From: CAZJRB01 sp964547995
GTDB lineage: Bacteria > Planctomycetota > Planctomycetia > Pirellulales > Thermoguttaceae
DNA: 64,000 nucleotides
Reading direction: 5' to 3'
Assembly (NCBI GenBank): GCA_964547995.1
Contig: CAZJRB010000005.1
Span: forward strand, 1-64,000
Below are positions 26,301 to 32,705 of the stretch, in pieces. Position numbers and translations under genes: made by a program. The notes below the pieces were generated by a model that worked only from the letters and a program-made list of their open reading frames with translations, was not told where the DNA came from and ran no database searches. Each line of letters begins with the position of its first letter. The first letter of the stretch is position 1.

Positions 26301-26587
26301 TCCGCATACTTCTTTGTGTGAAGCTGACACACACCGAGGGAATAGTATACGCGATCGAGCCGTTCATCGTTGGGATACTTTTTGATGAACGCCTCCCACT
26401 TGCCGATGGCCCGGGCATAGAGGCCGTTGTTTTGCAGGCCCGCCGCGGTATTGAAATCACGGACGGCCGCGTTCTTTTGGGCAATGTCCTTGTCCTGGGC
26501 CGCAACGCCCGGACAGGTTAAGAGCACACCGGCCGACACCAACAGAATTGTCGCGAGACAAAACACCCGGCACGAGTAAACCTTCAT
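23357..26587 (-). CDS. Exported 1076-aa tetratricopeptide-repeat protein (YbgF/CpoB-like)
   Basis: A signal peptide (about 1-30, VAA-Q) is followed by TPR units almost to the end, roughly 25-28 of them. Typical ones are RVYYSLGVCQLHTKKYADAVRTF, with the usual W/L-G-Y-A-F-A-P spacing, and the last unit (KAQYETGQCFSQLGQKDKAI) matches the outer-membrane assembly/YbgF type. TPR arrays of this size act as periplasmic protein-binding scaffolds. In the Tol system the TPR protein YbgF/CpoB lies beside TolB and Pal, so position and type agree with a Tol-like role. AGAGGAG stands before the ATG. It is the first gene of the operon. A lipobox is not evident. Confidence 0.85.
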   Translation of the reverse strand: MKVYSCRVFCLATILLVSAGVLLTCPGVAAQDKDIAQKNAAVRDFNTAAGLQNNGLYARAIGKWEAFIKKYPNDERLDRVYYSLGVCQLHTKKYADAVRTFQTVLTKHPAFAKADGAQYNLGMARYQTAMASKKAEDYKSAAAAFATVASKYPTSTNAHKALYFQGEALFSAGATAEAVAAYKKLVANYPNSTVLADAYYSLGTAQQELKQDADAAKTFAAFLANKNFERHELADEIRLRLGMALFNQKKYKEAEPHFAAVAKVAKFDSADFALLRQGQCRLETGDVAGAATLFADFLKRFPGSKYKQGAQLAAGKCFYLSEKYDDVRKMLEPLVPKQGNVPAEEAYWLARTLLKTGKPQEALKVLDRAIAGSQTSELAPYLQMARIDALYDIPDRRKETPAAYEEFIKKFPTHALTAQATYMAALSALGEEDYAAARRHAEKFLTNPFNATNKLAPAVMYIAAEGHLLAAQAGQPGGDVAKAEGFYRRLVEKHPDHARAPRAHLRIGWCLHQDKKYADAAKYLGGIVGKLGDPAYKAEAQLLIGHSLSAANQHKEAVAAYEAALKADPKWPRNDEVLLALAASLRSLKDAGAAQRLKQLVKDFPTSKSADQALFQLAEMAQERGVPDEAITYYTEVVTKFPQSDLAPAANYGLASSLFAKKEYDKALEALGKLLAAGGDKALLSRGRYLRGLIHQRQKKYEPAAADLAAFLADNPASDEAADARYGLVICRIHLNQFDEAAKAMDELVKSNPQYAHIDRMYYELAHALLANDKQKEAADAFRALAEKRPQSPLAPESSFRVGRYHETLAEKAGDDDTKKAEIAKAAEAYAAGLKGAKDAELREKLQYKAGDVQFRQEKYEEAAATLQNQIAQHPSGALAGPGRYLAAESLFKLKQYDKALPLFAKVADDKVEKYQAHSLYRAGDCAAKTANWPESEKRYRELIDRFPDFEHVSDARYGLGVALQKQNKLDEARTAFEKVTTETETETAAKARYMIGEIAFGQDKYEDAIEQFLMVAVGYAYPDWQAKAQYETGQCFSQLGQKDKAIAAFKKLVDKFPDHPHAAAAKKRLKELEKP

Positions 26588-26715
26588 GGTCCGACTCCTC
26601 TGTTGCCACTTTCAGAATTGCTCTTCATAAACACTGATTGTGGGTTTCCCGGTATCGAATGTCAACCGTCTTGGATACCCCGGTCCACGGACCCGTCAGT
26701 AGTTACATCCCCCTC

Positions 26716-28365
26716 TCAACTGGGGTTTCCGGGCGATCGTTTCTTGCTACCCGCCGCCACTTCCGCCAAACAGACCCATGTCAACCGCCCCAAAAGCCGG
26801 GCATATACCATCAAAACGTAGACCAGCACCGCCGCCGCGAACGCATACCACAGGACGTAAAGCACCTTCTCGGCCAGCGACCACAGGCCGATTAGTTTTG
26901 CGCCCCAAATAGCCGGTTTCTTCAGCCAAACCGCCACCCAAAGCAGCCCCACGCCTGCAACAAGCAGACCGGCCGTTTCCGCATAGAACAGCCTCCACCA
27001 ACGCCCCGAGACAGTCGCCCACACCTTTTCCGAAAAGGGACTGAAGACGGAATTTTCCTCAATGATCGAGAGCAATACAAATGGAAATATGAGCCAAAAG
27101 GTGACCACCGCCAGAAGCCGACACCAGGCCGGCACGCCCACCATGAAAAGCGGCTGCGAAAGCACGACTCCCGGCGCCGCACTCATCACAAAGGCGCCCA
27201 ACACGAAGATCGAATTGCGGATCAACTCAACGGACACGCCCTTTGGCCAACTCTTGATCTCGTCGTCGCCCCGGGAAATGTCCGTAACGATCGCGAAGAA
27301 GTGTACCGCCATCACCGCGGCCCACGCCAGCAGGACGGAGAATCCCACCACCATCAAGAACATCCCTTTCAGGGAGGTCTCGATACTGAAGTCACCCCTA
27401 TCCGCCGCCGTGGAATGGACGTAGCCCGAACTCAGCAGAAGGAGCGCCGGCAATACGCCCGCCGCAAGGATCAAGCTTCGTATCCGCACCTGGGGCAACA
27501 ACGGGAAATCGAACACGCCTTCGGTCAACGGCCGAGACGGCGGCTCGGGCACTTGCACTATCTCGGGCGGCTCTTCTTCATCCCTCGGTCGACCGGTTCG
27601 ATAGTCGATTCCCGGCTGGAATTGCGGTTTTTCGGCCGGCTTGGGCACTGCACCGCCCCCCTCGCTCTCCTCTCCCCCTTTTTCCGGCTTTGAATCCCGC
27701 AATTCCGACCCCACCGAAGGCTGATCCGCTCCCTTCTTGAACCCATACTCTTCGTCGGCGCCGACCCGAAACGCGGCGGAATCGAGCCTTGCTTCCTCTT
27801 TCGTAAGCTTCACCTGTGTGACCGTCCGGCAATCGGGACAAGTGATCTTCTCCCCCGCCTGGTCCGCCGTAACGTGCATCAAGGTATTGCAGAGCGAACA
27901 ATGGACGGGAAAGTACTTCGGCTCTTCCGCCGCCGGCGTCTCCGAAGAAGCCTCTCCAGAGGCTTCCGCCCGGGCCGGTCCTTCGCGAAGGCCATAGACA
28001 TCGCCCGGCTCCGGCGGCTTCTCCTCCACCGGCTCTTCCGCTTCCGGCACCGGCACGGCCAGCCGCGTTCCGCAATCCGGGCAGACGATCTCCCGCCCGA
28101 TCTGGTCTTCCTTTGCCTGCATGTGAGTCCGGCACTTGTGACACGTTACAGAGACGAACGTCTCCAACTCGGCGGCCGACGGCCCGCCGCCTTCAACCAC
28201 CACGTACTCCTCGCCCACTCGCAGAGTACTTTTTACCGGCACCTCGTACGCCAGTTGGCATCGCGGGCAGAGCCCCTTCGTCCCCACCTTCGATTTCGGC
28301 GCCGACAATTCCTGCCGGCAACGGCAGCAACAGAACTCAACAACAGCGTCATCGTCATCGGCCAC
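26716..28365 (-). CDS. Zinc-ribbon multipass membrane protein
   Basis: 549 aa. Three zinc ribbons come first, with CXXC pairs at CCRCRQ/CPRC (about 13-35), CHKC/CPDC (about 77-98) and CSLC/CPDC (about 156-178). A charged linker follows (about 185-285, with PEPPSRPLTEGVFDFPLLPQ), then about six membrane helices (about 295-540, starting SLILAAGVLPALLLLSSG). Such ribbon-plus-membrane proteins are frequent in planctomycetes; function unknown. The ribbons would face the cytoplasm. The start is a GTG at 28365 with GGGAGG nine bases before it. It is transcribed toward the TPR gene with a 128-bp gap and could be read into that operon. Confidence 0.7.
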   Translation of the reverse strand: MADDDDAVVEFCCCRCRQELSAPKSKVGTKGLCPRCQLAYEVPVKSTLRVGEEYVVVEGGGPSAAELETFVSVTCHKCRTHMQAKEDQIGREIVCPDCGTRLAVPVPEAEEPVEEKPPEPGDVYGLREGPARAEASGEASSETPAAEEPKYFPVHCSLCNTLMHVTADQAGEKITCPDCRTVTQVKLTKEEARLDSAAFRVGADEEYGFKKGADQPSVGSELRDSKPEKGGEESEGGGAVPKPAEKPQFQPGIDYRTGRPRDEEEPPEIVQVPEPPSRPLTEGVFDFPLLPQVRIRSLILAAGVLPALLLLSSGYVHSTAADRGDFSIETSLKGMFLMVVGFSVLLAWAAVMAVHFFAIVTDISRGDDEIKSWPKGVSVELIRNSIFVLGAFVMSAAPGVVLSQPLFMVGVPAWCRLLAVVTFWLIFPFVLLSIIEENSVFSPFSEKVWATVSGRWWRLFYAETAGLLVAGVGLLWVAVWLKKPAIWGAKLIGLWSLAEKVLYVLWYAFAAAVLVYVLMVYARLLGRLTWVCLAEVAAGSKKRSPGNPS

Positions 28366-28562
28366 GGCGAACCTCCCTCAACACGCTGGGAAACGAGGCC
28401 CTATCAGAGCAATTCATTATCCGCGCTTCTGCCAGTGATTGCAAGGTGCCGGAACAAAGGAGGGGGCACCTGCCCCCGGCCCAGAACAAAACGAGCCAAG
28501 TCCGGGGGCGGGCGCCCTCTTCTTTGTGCCCTTGTTCAAGTGCAACATCAGCAGCCCGGCGG

Positions 28563-28592
28563 TTGCACAGTCGTGCGGTTGGCCGATATAAT
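28563..28592 (+). promoter_or_regulatory. Sigma-70 type promoter, good match
   Basis: TTGCAC (28563-28568), an 18-bp spacer and a perfect TATAAT (28587-28592). The next + strand gene starts at 28850, so a transcript from here would cross two inverted-repeat elements first. Confidence 0.65.
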
Positions 28593-28617
28593 AGTACCGT
28601 ACGACCATTGAAACTGT

Positions 28618-28697
28618 GGGTGCCATGCCCACGCTTGCCGTGGGCATGTTTTGCAACGCCCGCAAACATGCCCACGACAAGCGTGGGCATGGCACCC
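28618..28697. repeat. GGTGCCATGCCCACGC inverted-repeat element, 80 bp
   Basis: The left arm (28618-28650) and right arm (28665-28697) are inverted copies, each with its own small hairpin. Same family as 2504-2660, with a much shorter middle. Confidence 0.8.
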
Positions 28698-28731
28698 GAC
28701 AACCCACAATCTCAGTTGTCACAAGGTACTA

Positions 28732-28808
28732 GGCTTTGTCTCAAAACCCGTACGACGGGCTTCCAAGCCCGTCGTACAACCCGTTCGGACACGTTTTGAG
28801 ACAAAGCC
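28732..28808. repeat. MITE-like element, 76 bp, identical to 5723-5798
   Basis: GGCTTTGTCTCAAAACCCGT at the left and ACACGTTTTGAGACAAAGCC at the right, with the GTACGACGGGCTTCC palindrome inside. It ends 41 bp before the dehydrogenase start codon. Confidence 0.85.
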
Positions 28809-28849
28809 TGGGGTTTTCTCGCTGTCCAAGCTGAAAAACGACCGTCGCC

Positions 28850-29845
28850 ATGAACCCAAAACACCAGATTGTGATCACCGACTTTATCCGCGACGATCTG
28901 AAGCCGGAGCGGGAAATCCTCGGTGAAGCGGCCGACGTGGTCGCCCTCGGTGCCCGGGACGAAAGCCAACTCGCCGGACGCGTGGAAGACTGCGACGCGC
29001 TGATCGTCTACCACGAATTGAACGTCAGCAGCGAAACGATCGACCGCCTCAGCCGCTGCAAGCTGATCGTCCGCGCGGGCGTCGGTATCGACAATATCGA
29101 TGGGGCGGCCGCGCGGCGGCGGGGAATCCCTTTCGCCAACGTGCCCGACTACGGCTCCGAGGAAGTCGCCGACTCGGCAATCGGCATGGCGCTGTCGCTG
29201 GCCCGCGGCGCCCACATCGCCAACTCCCGGCTCCGCGAGGGAAAAGGCGAGTGGGCTTTCGCCCAGGTCGCCCCCTTGAGGCGGTTGCGTGGCCGGGTGT
29301 TCGGCATCGTGGGACTGGGCCGCATCGGCTCCGCCGTCGCGCTTCGCGCGAAGGCCGTCGGCATGGACGTCGTCTTCTACGATCCGTACAAACCCGACGG
29401 CTACGACAGGACGTTCGGCATCCGCCGCGTGGAAACCCTCGACGAGCTACTGACCCAATCGTTCATCCTGAGCATCCACTGCCCCTTGACCGACGAAACC
29501 CGGCTGATGATCGACGCGGCGGCCGTCGCCCGAATGCCGCGGGGTTCGTATCTGGTCAACACGGCCCGGGGCGCCGTGGCCGACACGTCCGCGCTGCCCG
29601 ACGCCCTGGCCTCCGGCCAACTCGCCGGAGCGGGCATCGACGTGCTGGAAAAGGAGCCGCCGCCGGACGATCACCCGTTGCTTCTCGCGTGGCGCGATCC
29701 CGATCACCCGGCCCACGACCGGCTGATCCTCTGCCCGCACACCGCGTTCTATTGCGAAGAAGGCCTGATGGACATCCGCGTCAAGACGGCCGAGGCGTGC
29801 CGCCGGGCGCTGCTGGGACTGCCGGTGCGAAATGTGGTGAATTAG
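28850..29845 (+). CDS. D-isomer 2-hydroxyacid dehydrogenase (CtBP/SerA-like)
   Basis: 331 aa. The NAD-binding Rossmann domain (about 105-290) has GIVGLGRIGSAVALRAKAVG, followed by VVFYDPY with the NAD-selecting Asp. The catalytic set is complete: Arg in NTARGAV, Glu in DVLEKEPP, His in CPHTAFY. The N-terminal segment CKLIVRAGVGIDNIDG is typical of the C-terminal-binding-protein-like branch, close to phosphoglycerate dehydrogenase but without the ACT domain. It reduces a 2-keto acid to a D-2-hydroxy acid or the reverse; the substrate is not clear. The ribosome-binding site is weak. Promoter at 28563. Confidence 0.85.
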   Translation: MNPKHQIVITDFIRDDLKPEREILGEAADVVALGARDESQLAGRVEDCDALIVYHELNVSSETIDRLSRCKLIVRAGVGIDNIDGAAARRRGIPFANVPDYGSEEVADSAIGMALSLARGAHIANSRLREGKGEWAFAQVAPLRRLRGRVFGIVGLGRIGSAVALRAKAVGMDVVFYDPYKPDGYDRTFGIRRVETLDELLTQSFILSIHCPLTDETRLMIDAAAVARMPRGSYLVNTARGAVADTSALPDALASGQLAGAGIDVLEKEPPPDDHPLLLAWRDPDHPAHDRLILCPHTAFYCEEGLMDIRVKTAEACRRALLGLPVRNVVN

Positions 29846-29867
29846 GCCGCTTGCGGCTTCGCAATCC

Positions 29868-30095
29868 TCACACCCACTCCATTCCGGTCTCGTCGTGGAG
29901 GCGGTGCTCGAAATCGCCGATCAATCCGCCGATGACTTCCCAACCGCTTGGGCGGCGGACCTCGATGTCGCCCTGCCGGTTGATCCGCACGACGCAATAG
30001 TCGGTCAGGCCGGTGTTGGCCAGATCCTCGGGGCCAACCTCCTCGGCGCGGACAATCTCCTTGAGCTTCTTGCCCGATATCTCGATAAATTGCAT
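29868..30095 (-). CDS. Small conserved-looking hypothetical protein, 75 aa
   Basis: MQFIEISGKKLKEIVRAEEV starts a compact protein with the segment TDYCVVRINRQGDIEVRRP (two strands) and an acidic C-terminus ending GMEWV. The start at 30095 has AAGGGAT nine bases upstream; the longer frame to 30128 has no such site. It is convergent with the dehydrogenase gene (22-bp gap) and lies downstream of rsmA. I do not recognise the family. Confidence 0.6.
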   Translation of the reverse strand: MQFIEISGKKLKEIVRAEEVGPEDLANTGLTDYCVVRINRQGDIEVRRPSGWEVIGGLIGDFEHRLHDETGMEWV

Positions 30096-30152
30096 GGCAG
30101 GATCCCTTGGGTTTGCGAGTGGCTCCATGATAACTCCACTCGCGGCCGCGAG

Positions 30153-31061
30153 TCAATCGCAGACCTCCGCCCGCACCTTTTCGCATAATCTCAGCATGGC
30201 ATCGACATCGAGCGTCTCTGCCCGGACGGTTTTGTTGAGCCCCGCGTCGGCAAGGATGGCGTCGACTTCGGGTTTGCCGAGCCGCTTTTTGAACGCGCTG
30301 AGCAACTCGCTACGAAGCAGCTTGCGGCGATGAAAGAACATCGAGCGGACAAATGTATGAAAGAATTGCCGGTCCGGAATGCGGCCGCGCAACGCCTCGT
30401 CGAGCATGACGCGGACGATGGCCGAGGAGACCTTCGGGCGCGGCCAGAAGACGCTCGGCGGCATCGTCCGGACGATCTCCGCGCGGCACTGGCTCCGTAT
30501 CCAGATGCTCAGCGCCCCGTAGTCCTTGTTGCCCGGCGCGGCCGTGATCCGGTCGGCCAACTCCTTCTGTATCGTCACGACCGTCAGCTTCGGCGGGCGG
30601 TCGATCGCAAGCAGATTGCTGACGATCGGCGTGGCGATGCTGTAGGGCAAGTTGGCAACCAGTTTGAACCGGCGACCTTCCGCCATATCGAGTTGCCCGG
30701 CCACCGCTTCGAGCACGGCAGGGTGGAGCCGGTTCTTGTTTTTCAGCGCGTCCTGCCGGAGCATGACCACGTTGTCGAGATGGAAGAGTTCTTCGCCGGC
30801 CAGTTGAAACAGCTTCTCGTCGATTTCGACGGTTACGACCGCCGCAACCTTTTCGGCCATCAACGCGGTCAACGAACCGGTGCCGGTGCCCACTTCCAGT
30901 ACGACATCCTCCGGCCCCAGCTCCGCGGCCTCCAACAAGACCCGCTGTAGATTCAAGTCGATCAGGAAGTTCTGCCCGGACTTCGTGTGCGGCCGGATCC
31001 CGGCCTCCTCAAATCGCCGCTTAAGGAAGGAAAGCGTCTGGTTGGAAGAAGAACCGGGCAT
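30153..31061 (-). CDS. rsmA: 16S rRNA (adenine1518/1519-N6)-dimethyltransferase
   Basis: 302 aa, the usual length. SAM-binding motif I is EVGTGTGSLTALM (about residues 56-68), preceded by the family opening HTKSGQNFLID. Motif IV is NLPYSIATP, which holds the Asn-Leu-Pro-Tyr that flips the target adenine. The C-terminal helical domain (FFHTFVRSMFFHRRKLLRS) is the RsmA form. It dimethylates two neighbouring adenines in helix 45 of 16S rRNA during small-subunit assembly. The gene is followed after 57 bp by a small hypothetical in the same direction. Confidence 0.95.
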   Translation of the reverse strand: MPGSSSNQTLSFLKRRFEEAGIRPHTKSGQNFLIDLNLQRVLLEAAELGPEDVVLEVGTGTGSLTALMAEKVAAVVTVEIDEKLFQLAGEELFHLDNVVMLRQDALKNKNRLHPAVLEAVAGQLDMAEGRRFKLVANLPYSIATPIVSNLLAIDRPPKLTVVTIQKELADRITAAPGNKDYGALSIWIRSQCRAEIVRTMPPSVFWPRPKVSSAIVRVMLDEALRGRIPDRQFFHTFVRSMFFHRRKLLRSELLSAFKKRLGKPEVDAILADAGLNKTVRAETLDVDAMLRLCEKVRAEVCD

Positions 31062-31067
31062 AGGAGA

Positions 31068-31352
31068 TTAGGGGCTGGGGGCTGGGGGTTACGGAAGACG
31101 GAGTCTTGTGGTTCTGGGTTTCGAGTGACTGTAAAGCTGCGACCAGTGGTCGCGGAAACCCTGGGTGGCTGTTTCTTCCCTCTATTCTCCCTTGCGCTGG
31201 AGCCGGGGGCGTCGAACACTCTTGTTTCGCGGCACGTTTCCCCGCTTCTCCGCGACCACTGGTCGCGGCTTTACATACTTGTTCTCCACAACTCCCCCAG
31301 CCCCTAACCCCCAATCCCCATTCCCTAGTCCCCAGCCCCCGGCCCCCAATTC
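31068..31352. repeat. G-rich/C-rich GGGGCTGGGGG repeat pair around an inverted-repeat element
   Basis: GGGGCTGGGGGCTGGGGGTT (from 31071) on one side and its C-rich counterpart (about 31292-31350) on the other enclose the element at 31131-31274. A third G-rich run lies at about 31958-31984, just past the start of ribE. The C-rich block overlaps the last codons of the riboflavin synthase gene. Four or more G-runs make quadruplex formation possible. Confidence 0.6.
31131..31274. repeat. TAAAGC(C/T)GCGACC inverted-repeat element, copy D
   Basis: Arms GTAAAGCTGCGACCAGTGGT and ACCACTGGTCGCGGCTTTAC flank a ~100-base middle. A variant of the 12691 family with CCAGTGG as the inner stem. Confidence 0.75.
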
Positions 31353-31939
31353 TCCGCTTCGGCCAACCGCGCAACGTACTTCGCCAGGATATCCGTTTCG
31401 ATATTAACCTTTTCGCCGGGCTTCAAGCGACCGAGCGTCGTCACATCGAGCGTGAACGGGATCAATGCCACGGAGAACATGTCCGGCTCGCAATCGACCA
31501 GCGTCAAGCTGACGCCGTCGACGGCCACCGAACCCTTCGAGGCCATCTGCCTGGCAAGCTCGCGGGATACGTTGAAGTAGAAATCGGACCACTCGCCCTG
31601 GTCCTTGCGCTGCTTGAGCGTGGCAATGCCGTCGATGTGCCCGCTGACGAAATGCCCGCCCAGCCGGTCGCCGATCTGAAGCGACCGTTCCAGATTGACC
31701 GGGCTCCCGACGACCAGGTCGCCGAGATTGGTCCGCTTGAGCGTCTCGGGGCCGGCCTGAAACGCCATCGTCTCGTCGCCGGTTTCGATCACCGTCAGGC
31801 AGCAGCCGTTGACCGAGATGCTGGCCGCGACGGCCGTCTCGGTCGCGATCTTCGGCTCGCGAATGACCAACGTGCAGCCGGGCGGCTCCTCGCGCAACTC
31901 CGCGACGGAGCCCAACGCTTCCACGATGCCGGAAAACAT
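31325..31939 (-). CDS. ribE: Riboflavin synthase, alpha subunit
   Basis: 204 aa made of two similar lumazine-binding domains (about 1-97 and 98-195). The start MFSGIVEALG and the ISVNGCCLTV / VAVDGVSLTL pair, one per domain, are diagnostic. GHFVSGHIDG begins the second domain. It turns two molecules of 6,7-dimethyl-8-ribityllumazine into riboflavin. Other rib genes are not nearby. The last eight residues (NWGPGAGD) and the stop codon are encoded by the C-rich repeat block, so the natural C-terminus has been swapped or extended; the active site is not touched. Confidence 0.95.
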   Translation of the reverse strand: MFSGIVEALGSVAELREEPPGCTLVIREPKIATETAVAASISVNGCCLTVIETGDETMAFQAGPETLKRTNLGDLVVGSPVNLERSLQIGDRLGGHFVSGHIDGIATLKQRKDQGEWSDFYFNVSRELARQMASKGSVAVDGVSLTLVDCEPDMFSVALIPFTLDVTTLGRLKPGEKVNIETDILAKYVARLAEAENWGPGAGD

Positions 31940-32056
31940 GCTGAGTGCCTCGTAGGGGCTGGGGGTTGGGGGCTAGGGGTTAGGGAATCGACCAACAAGA
32001 TGGCATTGTACCCGACCGGAAGTCGCCCGAGAAGGGCCCCGTTGTTGGTCTACGGC

Positions 32057-32085
32057 TTGGAATGGTTTGCGGAATCTTGTACAAT
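32057..32085 (+). promoter_or_regulatory. Candidate promoter of hicBA
   Basis: TTGGAA (32057-32062), a 17-bp spacer and TACAAT (32080-32085), 62 bp before the hicB start. HicB-type antitoxins often repress their own promoter, but no clear operator palindrome is seen. Confidence 0.5.
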
Positions 32086-32147
32086 GTAGCATATAAGGTG
32101 TGCGGGATATTTTGGTCGCTCAATCCCCCGTTTCGGAGGCCCCGGCA

Positions 32148-32351
32148 ATGCAAAACTTGACCCTCGAATACTGGATCGACGATGGCTGGTATGTGGGCAG
32201 GCTCAGGGGCATACCCGGCGTATTCAGTCAGGGAGAAACGCTTCAGGAACTTGAAGAGAACATTGCCGACGCCTACCAGATGATGCTGGAAGAAGATGAG
32301 CCACCCACCGTAGGAGAAATTCACACCAAGGAAATCGAGATCCAGGTGTGA
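32148..32351 (+). CDS. hicB: HicB-type antitoxin
   Basis: 67 aa. It has the partial RNase-H-like HicB fold: LTLEYWIDDGWYVGRLRGIP followed by GVFSQGETLQELEENIADA, the standard HicB motif. It ends after the ELEENIADAYQMML helix with a short tail and has no DNA-binding domain, as in the short HicB class. The ATG at 32148 is preceded by GGAGG; the upstream frame to 32100 lacks a site. Its stop overlaps the GTG start of the toxin gene by four bases (GTGA), so translation is coupled. The antitoxin binds and blocks HicA. Confidence 0.85.
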   Translation: MQNLTLEYWIDDGWYVGRLRGIPGVFSQGETLQELEENIADAYQMMLEEDEPPTVGEIHTKEIEIQV

Positions 32352-32527
32352 AGCGAACGGCCTTCATTCGAGAACTTGAGAATGCGGGTTGCCGTCTCGA
32401 GAGGCACGGGCGCCGGCACGACATCTATCTCAATCCCGACAACGGACGAAAAGCCCCGGTTCCACGTCACAACGAAATTCGGGACTCCCTCTGCCGGCTT
32501 ATCCGCAAGCAACTGGGGCTGGCGTAA
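32348..32527 (+). CDS. hicA: HicA-type mRNA interferase toxin, GTG start
   Basis: 59 aa, read from a GTG at 32348 that overlaps the hicB stop. The protein starts MKRTAFIRELENAGCRLERH and continues GRRHDIYLNPDNGRKAPVPR, which is the double-stranded-RNA-binding-like HicA fold. The His in RRHDIYL is in the catalytic position, followed by the conserved PVPRHNEI. It ends RKQLGLA. HicA cleaves mRNA and stops growth when HicB is lost. Its small size and GTG start make it easy to miss. All core elements are present, so it is probably active. Confidence 0.85.
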   Translation: MKRTAFIRELENAGCRLERHGRRHDIYLNPDNGRKAPVPRHNEIRDSLCRLIRKQLGLA

Positions 32528-32705
32528 TCGAAAGCCCACAAGCAGGATATTGGGGGGTATTTACTTCCCCCCGCTGGTCAAATCGCCGCGAATCGCGCAC
32601 AATGGGCGTTTCGCCGATTCGATCAAAAAGTAACATCCCGGCAGCCGTGCCGTTCGGCCAGTGAATACCCCATCTCCCCCGCTTTTTTTGGAAAAGAGAC
32701 CAGAC

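Larger units (their letters stand above)
28366..28849. other. Intergenic region with a promoter and two repeat elements
   Basis: No gene seen. Contents: a G/C-rich inverted stretch (AGGAGGGGGCACCTGCCCCC near 28457), a strong promoter-like site at 28563, the GGTGCCATGCCC element and the short MITE-like element. Confidence 0.6.
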
